Positions 8,731 through 18,106 of a stretch of DNA of 64,000 nucleotides are shown in pieces; the stretch's first letter is position 1, and each line of letters starts with the position of its first letter. The notes below the pieces were generated by a model. That model made no database searches and had not been told where the DNA came from. It saw only the letters and a program-made list of their open reading frames with translations. The DNA comes from Moritella sp. 5 (GTDB taxonomy: Bacteria > Pseudomonadota > Gammaproteobacteria > Enterobacterales > Moritellaceae): assembly GCF_018219455.1 (NCBI RefSeq), contig NZ_CP056122.1:3286001-3350000 (forward strand). The letters are read 5' to 3'. Made by a program: the position numbers and the translations under genes.

Positions 8731-8748
8731 TTGCATTGCAAAATGCGA
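8731..8748. promoter_or_regulatory. LuxO-like activator site (module 3)
   Basis: TTGCATT-GCAA-AATGCGA contains TTGCAAAATGCGA (8736-8748), one mismatch from the LuxO consensus. The centre lies about 70 bp upstream of the -24 element, as in modules 1 and 2, although the surrounding DNA has diverged. That argues the site is under selection. Confidence 0.6.
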
Positions 8749-8809
8749 GGCAATAAGCCAAAAAGTGTTAATAAAACCACACGCCATTGTTTATACACAA
8801 GTTAATAAG

Positions 8810-8825
8810 TGGTATCCCACTTGCA
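8810..8825 (+). promoter_or_regulatory. Sigma-54 promoter of LruC module 3
   Basis: TGGTAT-N5-TTGCA keeps the invariant GG and GC with 10 bases between. It is a weaker -24 box than in modules 1 and 2. The rest of the leader has diverged from them, apart from a shared CCATTGTTTAT block about 30 bp upstream. Confidence 0.65.
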
Positions 8826-8924
8826 AGTATCCTTATAAAGTTCAAGGTTAACCTAATCCTTATTTATTATTGATAAAGCCTTGAATTTTGCTTTAACTGA
8901 TAATCATGAAATAAGGTGTACATT

Positions 8925-9431
8925 ATGAAGGTAACTCCTTTTGTATTTTTTATGACATCTATATTACTCGCGGGTTGTGGTAATGGAGACTCTAGCCCAG
9001 CAGGCAACAAAAATGATGCAGGAGAAAATGGGATCAATACGAGCACCGCATCTACACCAATCATGTTTCCTGACACCATAGTACCAACAGACTTCAACTG
9101 GGAGATGCAAAGTACAAAAACCGTTACCTTTAAACATGTCAGTAATATAACCCAGTTAAACGGCGCTCCTCTTGCACTTACCGGTAAATATTATATCGAA
9201 ATCTACAGTCTGAATGAAAATAACAAAACAAATACGACGCCATTTTTAAAAGCAATGACCACAGAGAAAGGTGAAGTCGAAGTGTTACTCACACTTGTAA
9301 ATTCATGGCAAGGCATCACAGTAAAAAGCCAATTATTTGATTTAATTTGTATCAATACACTATACAAAGAACAAATAACAGCGACACAAGTTCTGGGTTG
9401 TGATGTGGTTATTAATTCTGATTTATTATAA
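8925..9431 (+). CDS. Lipoprotein partner of LruC protein, module 3
   Basis: 168 residues from the ATG at 8925 (AAGGTG upstream). A GTG-initiated frame from 8916 is possible but less likely. Lipobox LLAGC near residue 18, then a linker and the FNWEM domain (KYYIEIYSLNENN, GEVEVLLTLV), ending with two Cys as in the other copies. It is the most diverged copy but keeps every landmark, so it is probably functional. The LruC gene follows 14 bp downstream. Confidence 0.8.
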   Translation: MKVTPFVFFMTSILLAGCGNGDSSPAGNKNDAGENGINTSTASTPIMFPDTIVPTDFNWEMQSTKTVTFKHVSNITQLNGAPLALTGKYYIEIYSLNENNKTNTTPFLKAMTTEKGEVEVLLTLVNSWQGITVKSQLFDLICINTLYKEQITATQVLGCDVVINSDLL

Positions 9432-9445
9432 AAGTAGGTAGAGGT

Positions 9446-11173
9446 ATGCATTCATTTAAATTCAATAAACTCTGTTACCTTGCGCTACTTACACTATCCA
9501 GTTCTGTAGTAACAAATTCAGCGTTGGCCTTAGCCACAACAGAAAGTACTGTCGATCATGGTGATGGTTCATTCACCTACACACAAAAAATTGATGTATC
9601 GAGTACAGCACCACATTATACGCCGTCGGGTATTGGCCAACAAAATGGGGGCTTCAATTATTACACGAACGCATCACAGGATTTTGGCTGGCAACACAGT
9701 TTCGCCCTCATTATCACTAACCCTTTAGTTCAGATCCAAAGTGCGACGTTATGGATACGTAGTTATGATATTGATTCAGAAGTATTTCATGGTGCAACCG
9801 GTGAGTATGATGGCGTCAGTATTGATGGCATAGATTTGAACCCAGGTTTATTGCAAGGTTCAAATAACACATGGTCAGAGACAACGTTTGATATTCCGCT
9901 CTCCTCTATCTCGGATGATGGTTTAATCAATACCTTCATCGATGTTGATATGAATAACTATGGCTGGGTAACCATTCTTGATTACAGTTTATTAACGATC
10001 TCCTATATAGAAACGAACAACAACCCACCATCACAACCAACACTATCAATGACACCAAGTACTTGTACCCAAGCTACAGATAATTTGGTGGTTAATGTAA
10101 CAGGCCCGACACCGTCCGATCCAGACGGAGATAGCGTAACCTATTCATACCGTTGGTTTGTGGATGTAGGTCAAGGCAACGTAGTCGATGATGACGTGGC
10201 AGGTAAAACAGATCATCAAGGTGATACCGTATTAACCAGTCAAACCGCCGCAGGTGAAACATGGCGCGTGCAAGTCACCGCTACCGATTCAAATGGTTTA
10301 ATGAGTGAGCAAGCGATTGTGACTTGGGTAGATATAGGTATCGACTGTGATGAAGATGGGGTACCAGATACAACAGATGATTACCCAAGCGATCCAGAAC
10401 GCGCCTTTAATAATTTCTCGGCGCAATCCACATTGGTATTTGAAGACCTATGGCCAGACAAAGGGGATTACGATCTTAATGACTTTGTACTTCTACACAC
10501 ATTCAATAGAATTACGAATGCTGCAGGTGAAGTAAAAGAGGTCTTGATGACAGGTAACGCGGTGGCGCGTGGTGCGATGTATGCGAATGCATTCGCGATT
10601 AGTTTCCCGGGGACAGATTCCGCTAATATAGAAAGCGCGACGATGATAATCGATGGCAATAGCAGCACGCTGACACCTGAAGCAGGCCATACTGGAGAAG
10701 TCGTTATAGTGCTCATCGACAATATTTTTGCTGTATTACCCGCAGGCGATTATCAATTTTACAACAGTCAAGATGGGGATGATCGACCACAGGTGCCACT
10801 CGTATTTAAGATGGTGTTTACGGATCCTGTTGATGTAACGACACTCGGCGGTGCACCGTTCAATCCATTTATCTATCGTGTAAGCGAACGTGGTAAAGAA
10901 ATCCACCTCGCGAATAAAGCACCGTCCGATTTAGCTGATCTCACTTTACTCGGTACAGGTGATGATGATTCGAATGCAGGAACGCAGACTTACTACCGAA
11001 CGGCAGCTGGTCACCCTTGGGCACTTAACGTCACAACATCATGGCGTCATCCATTAGAGTATATTGATATATTATCCGCTTATCCTCAGTTCCGAGGTTG
11101 GGTTGAAAGCAGTGGCGTGAATACTCCATCTTGGTATAACCACCCTAATAATGGCAAATGTTGGAAATGCTAA
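9446..11173 (+). CDS. LruC domain-containing secreted protein, module 3
   Basis: 575 residues. Same domain order as copies 1 and 2: signal peptide, beta-rich domain with GEYDGVSIDGIDLNPG, Ig/PKD-like domain with DPDGD, DCDEDGVPDTTDD calcium-type motif, LruC domain with EDLWPDKGDYDLNDFV, terminal CWKC. Divergence is spread across the whole gene, unlike the patchy similarity between copies 1 and 2, so this is probably the oldest split. Function unknown; probably exported to the surface or matrix with its lipoprotein. Confidence 0.88.
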   Translation: MHSFKFNKLCYLALLTLSSSVVTNSALALATTESTVDHGDGSFTYTQKIDVSSTAPHYTPSGIGQQNGGFNYYTNASQDFGWQHSFALIITNPLVQIQSATLWIRSYDIDSEVFHGATGEYDGVSIDGIDLNPGLLQGSNNTWSETTFDIPLSSISDDGLINTFIDVDMNNYGWVTILDYSLLTISYIETNNNPPSQPTLSMTPSTCTQATDNLVVNVTGPTPSDPDGDSVTYSYRWFVDVGQGNVVDDDVAGKTDHQGDTVLTSQTAAGETWRVQVTATDSNGLMSEQAIVTWVDIGIDCDEDGVPDTTDDYPSDPERAFNNFSAQSTLVFEDLWPDKGDYDLNDFVLLHTFNRITNAAGEVKEVLMTGNAVARGAMYANAFAISFPGTDSANIESATMIIDGNSSTLTPEAGHTGEVVIVLIDNIFAVLPAGDYQFYNSQDGDDRPQVPLVFKMVFTDPVDVTTLGGAPFNPFIYRVSERGKEIHLANKAPSDLADLTLLGTGDDDSNAGTQTYYRTAAGHPWALNVTTSWRHPLEYIDILSAYPQFRGWVESSGVNTPSWYNHPNNGKCWKC

Positions 11174-11195
11174 TCATGAATTAATACCATCAAAC

Positions 11196-11218
11196 CGAGG
11201 TGAGCCCCTCGTTTTTTT
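11196..11218 (+). terminator. Rho-independent terminator after module 3
   Basis: Short stem CGAGG / CCTCG with a six-base loop, then seven Ts, 22 bp after the LruC stop. Confidence 0.8.
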
Positions 11219-11357
11219 GTTTTTACATCACGAATACCTGCATAATATGCATCCATCGTCGACAATAACCACATAAAAAGTAACTATAAGATGACTCTAA
11301 GTAAGTTCAATGTTATTTTGGGTTTTTATCCCATGATATTCATTAATAGGTAATTTG

Positions 11358-12869
11358 ATGGCTAATAGCGCTGCGCAATTAATTTCATTAGTAAACGAGA
11401 AAGGTGAATACACGTATGTTAACAATCACTATTGTGACGTATTAGGATATACACAAGACGTATTATTAGGAAAGAATAGCCAAGAGCTGAACTCGTCAAC
11501 CATGCCTCCATCCGTGATAGAAGAAATAAGAAATACCTTGGCGCAAGGTTTCTCTTGGCAGGGGATTATTTGTAAAACAACAAACAAAGGCAATGATGTT
11601 TGGTTTGATACCTTCATTACCCCGCAATTTGAAAACGGAAAAGTAGTTGGTCATCAAGAAGTCGGTACACCTGCGACACCACAAATGGTAAGCCGAGCAA
11701 GTAATGTCTACAAAAATCTGCAAGGTAAAGGGCTGCTATTTGAGTTTACACGTACTCAACGCTTTATCCTGTTAACCTTCATCAGCCTTGTATCACAAGT
11801 CTTTATCTACAATACTTTTGGTGGCGCAGCCTCCGTTATTGCCTTCTTTGCCGCAGTAACACCAATGCTTGTATTCTGGCAAGACATCATCCCAATGGCA
11901 CAAAAAGCACAACGTATGCAATCCACGTTTGATAGTGTCAGCCGCCAAGTGTATTTTGGTAAAGGGACCGCCAGCGTCTTTGATTTTAACATGGGACTTT
12001 TAAAAACGAAAATAAAAGCCATTTTAGAACGTACTTTAGATTCAACTAAACCAGTGCAAAACGTGATTAAAACCGTCTCACTCGGGACAGAAAAAATCAG
12101 AACGAACTTGGTAAATCAACAACAAGAATTAACCGAAGTAAGCACTGCTATGTCGCAAATGCTCACCTCTACCGATGAAATTGTACGTAATAGTGTCGAA
12201 ACATCAGATGAAATTACCGCTACCTTTAAACTGTGTGAAATGGCCCAAGACGGCATCAACACAACCACGATTGAAATTAAACAACTAGCCAATGAAGTGG
12301 AACAAGCATCTACCGCCGCAGACAAGCTCAATACAGAAGCGCAAAATGTGGGGAGTTTGATGACTGACATTCAATCGATTGCCGACCAAACAAATCTATT
12401 GGCATTGAACGCAGCTATTGAAGCGGCGCGAGCAGGCGAACAAGGCCGTGGTTTTGCCGTGGTAGCAGATGAAGTACGTACCTTGTCATCACGCACACAA
12501 GAGACGGCAGAACACATTCATTCTAGCTTATCGACCATGCTAGAAACAATTAATGACTGGCTCATTATGATGAAAAAAAACAAAAACAATGCCGATCAGT
12601 GTGTCGATAAAGCTGAACAGTCAGATCAAGCCATTGCCATCATTCATGAGAAGATGCAGCAACTGTCACAGCTATCGATGCAAATTGCCACGGCAGCTGA
12701 AGAGCAAAGCATGGTATCAAATGAGATCAACAACCACGTTATCGATATTAAGCAAGGTTCAGAACAGAACTGGCAACATACCGACACAGTGGTGGCACAA
12801 ATGGATGAGTTGAAAACCGATATTGATACAATTAGTAATTTAGCGAAAACCTTTATTCCAGCAAACTAA
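11358..12869 (+). CDS. PAS-containing methyl-accepting chemotaxis protein (Aer-like)
   Basis: About 503 residues. An N-terminal cytoplasmic PAS domain (about 5-105; [21 protein letters not shown]) is followed by a hydrophobic hairpin (about 130-175, two membrane segments). The C-terminal signalling domain has the conserved chemoreceptor tip near 345-380 ([20 protein letters not shown]). This is the Aer layout: a PAS sensor, often FAD- or haem-binding, for energy or redox taxis without a large periplasmic domain. The ATG at 11358 is preferred over the in-frame TTG at 11355. It is a single-gene unit after the module 3 terminator. Confidence 0.88.
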   Translation: MANSAAQLISLVNEKGEYTYVNNHYCDVLGYTQDVLLGKNSQELNSSTMPPSVIEEIRNTLAQGFSWQGIICKTTNKGNDVWFDTFITPQFENGKVVGHQEVGTPATPQMVSRASNVYKNLQGKGLLFEFTRTQRFILLTFISLVSQVFIYNTFGGAASVIAFFAAVTPMLVFWQDIIPMAQKAQRMQSTFDSVSRQVYFGKGTASVFDFNMGLLKTKIKAILERTLDSTKPVQNVIKTVSLGTEKIRTNLVNQQQELTEVSTAMSQMLTSTDEIVRNSVETSDEITATFKLCEMAQDGINTTTIEIKQLANEVEQASTAADKLNTEAQNVGSLMTDIQSIADQTNLLALNAAIEAARAGEQGRGFAVVADEVRTLSSRTQETAEHIHSSLSTMLETINDWLIMMKKNKNNADQCVDKAEQSDQAIAIIHEKMQQLSQLSMQIATAAEEQSMVSNEINNHVIDIKQGSEQNWQHTDTVVAQMDELKTDIDTISNLAKTFIPAN

Positions 12870-13056
12870 AACCGATTTCTCGCACCGTCACATTAATTCA
12901 CCCACCCCTTAAGGGGTGAAAATTAAAAATGCACATACGTTATTTTTATGATGGATAGGTTACGGTGCAAATTATCTGATCCAGATAACAACAAATATTG
13001 TAAAATTAAACTAAGCTTTAGGCCTCGAAATTTTAAGATCAAGTTGTAAAGCCGTT

Positions 13057-13551
13057 ATGTATTACGATAAATTCACCATCCAACTAGCAACCCCTTCAGA
13101 TGAACAAGATTACATCATCATCTTAGTCGGAGATGAAAAAGGCATTAGCCAGCTATTGATTGATAATGATACCAAAGAAATTAACATTGCTGCCGACTGG
13201 CAACACTCCAGTACTTTTTTTAATGACGCAAAGCAACAACTACGTGAATACTTCGATAATAAACGCCACGTTTTTGAGTTAGAGCTAAACCCTGCGGGTA
13301 CCGTGTTTCAACGTCATGCGTGGCAGCAATTAACTAAAATACCGTATGGTGAAACACGCCGTTATAAGGACATTGCAGCGGGACTGGGTAATCCAAATGC
13401 ATCAAGAGCGGTAGGTATGGCCAATAACAAAAATCCTATCCCGATTATTATTCCCTGCCACCGGGTGATTGGCGCGAATAATAAACTAGTGGGCTATGCT
13501 TATGGCTTAGAATTAAAACAGCAACTACTCTCTATCGAAAAAGAGATATAA
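13057..13551 (+). CDS. ogt: Methylated-DNA--protein-cysteine methyltransferase (Ogt)
   Basis: 164 residues. A suicide repair enzyme that moves the alkyl group from O6-methylguanine or O4-methylthymine to its own Cys. The active-site motif is IPCHRVIG near the C-terminus. The helix-turn-helix region (RRYKDIAAGLGNPNASRAVG) and Asn hinge precede it in the usual order. The length is typical of single-domain Ogt, with no AdaA-like regulatory domain. No operon partner is evident: the sigma-factor gene downstream converges on it. Confidence 0.93.
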   Translation: MYYDKFTIQLATPSDEQDYIIILVGDEKGISQLLIDNDTKEINIAADWQHSSTFFNDAKQQLREYFDNKRHVFELELNPAGTVFQRHAWQQLTKIPYGETRRYKDIAAGLGNPNASRAVGMANNKNPIPIIIPCHRVIGANNKLVGYAYGLELKQQLLSIEKEI

Positions 13552-13627
13552 TCAAAGTACTTACTTGCTGTTACCAACGGATAGCGTCCCAGCAAGCGAT
13601 ACAGCGCAGTGTTACTGTTATTTGATA

Positions 13628-14482
13628 TTAAGAGATGTAATCATGTTGCTGTACACTATTCACTAATAGTCTAGGCTTTAGTCTTCTCAGATTCGAGCGA
13701 ATGATAGTCCGCGCTTTTTCACGAGAAATGGATAAGCGCTCACCAATCCCTAACAAACTCAACGGTTCCTCGCCTGTTAACCCAAACCGCAATTCAACAA
13801 CACGACGTTCACATTCTGGTAAATTTTCTAATAGCGCTAAAAGATAATCGCGCGTGCTGCCACCTTCAACCTCTTCACTCGGTGTATTTACCGATTCATC
13901 TTTAATGATATCAGCAAGGGTGGTGACTGAATCATTCCCCGTAATAATGCCTTTATCTAGACTCAATTCATTAAAATAATACGACATTATTTCCATTACT
14001 TCATCCACATCGGTTTCGAGTACCTTGGCAATCACAACCAAATCGTTATCACTGCCAACATCTAATCCGAGCTCTCTGGCAACCTTAGCAATACTTTTGT
14101 GCATTTTACCGACATGAATGGGGATACGAATGGTACGAGCGCTATTCATGATACAGCGCTCAATGTTATTTTTTATCCACCAAATAGCATAAGTAGAAAA
14201 ACGATAGCCTTTATTTACATCAAATTTTTCAACCGCTCGGATTAATCCTGTGTTTCCTTCTTGGATTATATCGACTAAAGGAATAGCGCTATACTGGTAA
14301 CGTTTAGCAACGCTAATCACTAAACGTAGATTGGCTTCAATCATACGGTTTTTGGCGCGCAGATCTCCCTTACCTACAGCGACTGCAACTTCATACTCTT
14401 CTTTTTTTGTCAGCAGCGTACTTTTTTTATTCACTTGCTGCATATACGCATCTAATGCATTTGATTCCTGAGATAATTCCAT
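13628..14482 (-). CDS. RpoS-like group 2 sigma-70 factor
   Basis: 284 residues with regions 1.2, 2, 3 and 4. Region 2 contains NLRLVISVAKRYQ, DIIQEGNTGLIRAVEKFD and GYRFSTYAIWWIKNNIERCI. Region 4 ends with SISREKARTIIRSNLRRL. It lacks the long region 1.1 of RpoD and is shorter than typical RpoS (about 330). It is therefore probably an accessory stationary-phase or stress sigma factor, as found beside RpoS in several Vibrionaceae, rather than RpoS itself. It is divergent from the Tas-like gene across a 410-bp gap. I cannot tell its regulon from this window. Confidence 0.8.
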   Translation of the reverse strand: MELSQESNALDAYMQQVNKKSTLLTKKEEYEVAVAVGKGDLRAKNRMIEANLRLVISVAKRYQYSAIPLVDIIQEGNTGLIRAVEKFDVNKGYRFSTYAIWWIKNNIERCIMNSARTIRIPIHVGKMHKSIAKVARELGLDVGSDNDLVVIAKVLETDVDEVMEIMSYYFNELSLDKGIITGNDSVTTLADIIKDESVNTPSEEVEGGSTRDYLLALLENLPECERRVVELRFGLTGEEPLSLLGIGERLSISREKARTIIRSNLRRLKPRLLVNSVQQHDYIS

Positions 14483-14899
14483 TTTTCAGTCCTATGAAGT
14501 CTTAACGGCTTAACGGCTTAAACCTTATGTAAATATTCCGATCTAATACTGTCATCAATCACCTTATAAAATCATTAGAACACTCAAGAGTATCAATAAC
14601 TAGGTACTCACAATGTAATAATAAAATAATGTAACAAGGTTTCACGTTTATGTGCAGTACTTCAAATAATACTGATCAAAAATATCTGGTCAGATCAATT
14701 AGCATTGACAAACGGGTTGTTTGTTACATTATTGAGAATGCGTAAATCATTGATAATAAAGATAAAGTGGCATAGCTAACTATTTCATACAGTTATCGAA
14801 ACAAAACAGCCCGTAGTTGACACTATTTCTTCGCTGTTGGGTCGATTAATGATATTAGCAGTCGTATAATGATGAAAAAGAAGCAGCATAAGGATGATA
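14483..14899. other. Divergent intergenic region between sigma factor and Tas gene
   Basis: AT-rich, with no ORF I trust. A TTAACGGC repeat occurs twice in tandem near 14503-14518. A TTGACA at 14705-14710 overlaps an inverted repeat ACAAAC-N5-GTTTGT (14708-14724), which could be an operator. A TATAAT at 14865-14870 could be the -10 of the Tas gene, though its -35 is poor. Confidence 0.4.
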
Positions 14900-15952
14900 A
14901 TGCAATTTTCAACACTAGGTAGTAGCGGTTTGTCTGTGTCCCGAGTCTGTTTAGGCAGTATGACGTGGGGTTTTCAGAATAACCAGCAAGACGCCAATCA
15001 ACAAATCGAATACGCGTTATCACAGGGCGTGAACTTTATAGATACGGCTGAGATGTATGCCGTGCCGCCGTCAGCAGAGACCTATGGTAAAACAGAGACT
15101 ATTATTGGAAATTGGCTAGCGGCCAACCCACATCGTCGTAAAGACATAGTGTTAGCCACTAAGATTGCAGGCCCCGGATTACCCTGGGTACGTAACGGTG
15201 GAGCGATTACTGGTGATGCTATCGTTCAAGCTGTAGACGCTTCATTAAAGCGTCTACAGACCAGTTATATCGACTTATTCCAGCTACACTGGCCAAACCG
15301 CCCTAATCCGCACTTTAGTCAGCACAGTCCTAATAAGATCCGCTTTAGTGATATCAATGCGGCCGACCATACCGCACAAATGCTTGATATTTTACAAGGG
15401 TTAAAACGTTGTGTTGATGCAGGCAAGATCCGATTTTGTGGTTTGTCTGATGATACCACCTGGGGAATTAATACTTACCTTAAGCTCAGTGAACAATATG
15501 ACCTGCCACGCATGGTGTCAATTCAAAATGAATTCAGCTTATTGCACGCGAAAGACTGGCCCTACTTAATCGAAAACTGTGTGCATGAAAATATCGCCTA
15601 TCTACCTTGGTCTCCGCTGGCGACAGGCATGTTATCAGGAAAGTATTTAAACAATGCGCGACCAGAAGGCAGTCGCTGGACATTCTCGCAACGCAACAAG
15701 CTATTCCGAGATACAGAAATCGCACAGCTTGCAACATCAGATTATGTTGATATTGCCCACCAGCACGGTCTTACACCAGCACAGTTGGCTTTAGCTTGGT
15801 GCGATCAAGTAGATGGTGTCACATCGACCATTATTGGTGCGACAACACTACCGCAATTAAAAGAAAACATTTCAGCCTTTTCAACGCCGCTAACACCACA
15901 AGCATTAGCGGATATTGAATCGGTATTTAAACGTTATCCAGCACCGTTTTAA
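14900..15952 (+). CDS. tas: NADP(H)-dependent aldo-keto reductase, Tas family
   Basis: About 350 residues, the usual Tas length. TIM-barrel aldo-keto reductase with the N-terminal LGSSGLSVSRVCLGSMTWG strand, the catalytic Asp-Tyr pair in FIDTAEMYAVPP, Lys in ATKIAGPG and His in LFQLHWPNR. The C-terminal NADP-binding region has TTIIGATTLPQLKENI. The frame also opens at 14894, but an AAGGA just upstream fits the ATG at 14900 better. The substrate is not known from sequence. A strong terminator follows. Confidence 0.9.
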   Translation: MQFSTLGSSGLSVSRVCLGSMTWGFQNNQQDANQQIEYALSQGVNFIDTAEMYAVPPSAETYGKTETIIGNWLAANPHRRKDIVLATKIAGPGLPWVRNGGAITGDAIVQAVDASLKRLQTSYIDLFQLHWPNRPNPHFSQHSPNKIRFSDINAADHTAQMLDILQGLKRCVDAGKIRFCGLSDDTTWGINTYLKLSEQYDLPRMVSIQNEFSLLHAKDWPYLIENCVHENIAYLPWSPLATGMLSGKYLNNARPEGSRWTFSQRNKLFRDTEIAQLATSDYVDIAHQHGLTPAQLALAWCDQVDGVTSTIIGATTLPQLKENISAFSTPLTPQALADIESVFKRYPAPF

Positions 15953-15956
15953 TAAA

Positions 15957-15986
15957 AAAGGCTATTTAGTTAACTAGATAGCCTTT
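15957..15986. terminator. Bidirectional terminator between tas and the sensor kinase
   Basis: Stem AAAGGCTAT / ATAGCCTTT with A and T runs on both sides, between two convergent genes. It can serve both strands. Confidence 0.75.
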
Positions 15987-16011
15987 AATCTAATAAGTCC
16001 GATGTTCAATA

Positions 16012-17292
16012 TTAATCAAAATTAACAGTCACTCTATGCCCAGAAGATTCTATTTCACGCTTATGTTGCCAGTTAAAACGTGCAGTGAGTTTGTCGGTTA
16101 ATTTAACCCCCAAGCCAAACCCCAAATCATTTGTGCTACTGTCATTCACCATAGCAGTATCAACATCGTCATTCACATTACGAATGACAACCTGCCCTTG
16201 CTGCTGGCGAATTGTCACAACACCCGTATCGGTGTGCTGAAATGCATTACGGATCAAATTAGCGAGTACAATTCGGCAGGCAGTGGCAGGTAATTCCACT
16301 TGCCATTCACTGGTATCAAGTTCAACGGTTACTGATTTACCGCGTAATAAATAGCTTAAATCGTCTACCGTTTGCATGATTTGTTCGTCTAATTTAACAA
16401 GTTCAAGCGTTAATGATAATGACTCATCTCGACTCAACCACAGCAAGGTTTCAGTCAAATGACTCATGGTAAAGCCCGCGCGTTCGATGCGTTCAATAAC
16501 TTGCAGTTGCTTGGTTGTCATGGGTGATTTGCTGTTGATTTTATTTAACAGTTCAACATTAGTACGGATAACCGCGATTGGTGTACGTAATTCATGGCTG
16601 GCATTACGCAAAAACTCATGTTCGCGATCAAGGCTCTCTTGCACCGAATTAAGGCTGCTATGTACAATTGTCGCTAAAGTGTTCAGCTCTTTGTATTTAA
16701 ATTCTGGCGGCGGTCGCTGTAAGCTTTCAGTATTCAATGACTTAGCCCAATCTCGCAATGCTTCGACAGGCGAGGCAACACGACGCATCACCATCATTAA
16801 TAACAAAGCAAACACCGTAATGCCACCTAAACCAAATACTGGGATCCAGAAAAACTGAGAACCGGGTCCACCGGACAAGCGAGCATGTAAATCGCCCGAA
16901 TAGGACTTATAGATATACAATAATTGCCCTTGTTTCGTTTCCATCACCATCAAAAAGTGCACAGCACTCGGCGGCGAAAATAACTCATCTTTAATAATAT
17001 GCTTGTTTAATTCGAACATATTCGTCGGTGGTGTTACGAAATTGTCTCTCGCCTCAGCGGGAAGATCTTGCCAGCGACTTGAGACATAGAAATCCAGCAA
17101 CATCTCAGGCTGGCCATCTTGTACTTCTAGCCCTTCTGTATCAGCAACTTCGACCATAGTACCGCGTAATACCGAGTCCATGCCTTCAACAAAATAATTG
17201 ACCGTGAGCGCAGAAAACATAATGGCCATACAGACACCAAGAAACAACATAGCGCCAAGAAAATATAACCGTAAACTGGGTCTTAATTTCAT
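16012..17292 (-). CDS. Sensor histidine kinase of the RND efflux operon
   Basis: 426 residues. Membrane segments at about 10-32 and 147-169 flank a periplasmic sensor of about 115 residues. A HAMP-like linker leads to the H-box (HELRTP, His near 233), the N-box (NLIRNAFQHTD) and a glycine-rich G-box (GFGLGVKL) close to the C-terminus. It is the partner of the response regulator 9 bp upstream. Position directly after the OMF-MFP-RND genes suggests it senses envelope damage or an efflux substrate and controls the pump. The ligand is unknown. Confidence 0.88.
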   Translation of the reverse strand: MKLRPSLRLYFLGAMLFLGVCMAIMFSALTVNYFVEGMDSVLRGTMVEVADTEGLEVQDGQPEMLLDFYVSSRWQDLPAEARDNFVTPPTNMFELNKHIIKDELFSPPSAVHFLMVMETKQGQLLYIYKSYSGDLHARLSGGPGSQFFWIPVFGLGGITVFALLLMMVMRRVASPVEALRDWAKSLNTESLQRPPPEFKYKELNTLATIVHSSLNSVQESLDREHEFLRNASHELRTPIAVIRTNVELLNKINSKSPMTTKQLQVIERIERAGFTMSHLTETLLWLSRDESLSLTLELVKLDEQIMQTVDDLSYLLRGKSVTVELDTSEWQVELPATACRIVLANLIRNAFQHTDTGVVTIRQQQGQVVIRNVNDDVDTAMVNDSSTNDLGFGLGVKLTDKLTARFNWQHKREIESSGHRVTVNFD

Positions 17293-17301
17293 AACATAAA
17301 C

Positions 17302-17976
17302 CTATTTAGAGGAAACTCGTAGCGCAAAGCCGACACCTGATATGGTATGCAATAATGGCGGCACATCACCCGCATCCAATTGTTTACGTAAATTATAAAT
17401 ATGCACCTTTAAACTATTACTATCAGGTTGGTCGTCACCCCAGACAGCCTGCATCAACTTTTCTCGTGAGACCGGATTAGGTGTTGCACGCATTAATACT
17501 TCGAGTATTTTCCACGCGATGGGTGATAGCTTTAACAACTGCTGAGCACGGTATGCCTGTTTTTGTTGTAGGTCTAACTCTAAATCAGCCAAGCTTAAGC
17601 GTTTAACCTGACCACTACGACGGCGGGCTAAAACCTGCATACGCACTATCAGCTCCGCCATCGCAAACGGTTTCACTAAATAATCATCGGCACCAGAATC
17701 AAAGCCCTCCAGCTTATCATCCAAACTATCGCGCGCTGTCAGCATCAATACCGGAGTATCAATGCCCTGCTCACGCATATGCTTACAAACTGTTAATCCG
17801 TCCATTTTAGGCAGGTTTAAATCCAAAATAATTGCTTGGTAATCATTATTAGTGATCATGTTTAAACCTGCTAGTCCGTTTGCCGCATGGTCACACTGAA
17901 TGTCTTCCAGCTCTAAATAATCAACCACAGCAGTCGCTAAATCTAAATCATCTTCCACTAACAACAGGTTTAACAT
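17302..17976 (-). CDS. OmpR-family response regulator of the RND efflux operon
   Basis: 224 residues. Receiver domain with the phospho-acceptor Asp near 52 (LDLNLPKMDG), an early acidic pair (VEDD) and the conserved Lys (LVKPF). A winged-helix OmpR/PhoB DNA-binding domain follows (KVHIYNLRKQLD). It resembles the QseB/PmrA group. The gene lies 131 bp after the RND pump gene and 9 bp before the kinase. The CTTAAC-N5-CTTAAC repeat before the efflux operon is a likely target. Confidence 0.9.
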   Translation of the reverse strand: MLNLLLVEDDLDLATAVVDYLELEDIQCDHAANGLAGLNMITNNDYQAIILDLNLPKMDGLTVCKHMREQGIDTPVLMLTARDSLDDKLEGFDSGADDYLVKPFAMAELIVRMQVLARRRSGQVKRLSLADLELDLQQKQAYRAQQLLKLSPIAWKILEVLMRATPNPVSREKLMQAVWGDDQPDSNSLKVHIYNLRKQLDAGDVPPLLHTISGVGFALRVSSK

Positions 17977-18106
17977 TTTGATTTATCCTTAAATTAATTT
18001 TACCATTTAGCACACTATGTCGAATGCAAAACCCAACGCCCGTATCAGGGGAGTCCGCCAACATAAGACAGTTGTTATTGACTGACTCCACCAATTGAGT
18101 CTGCGT

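Noticed and set aside
12903-12918. Hairpin CACCCC / GGGGTG after the chemoreceptor as a terminator
   Set aside because: Strong stem but followed by AAAATT, not a T run; termination is unsure.
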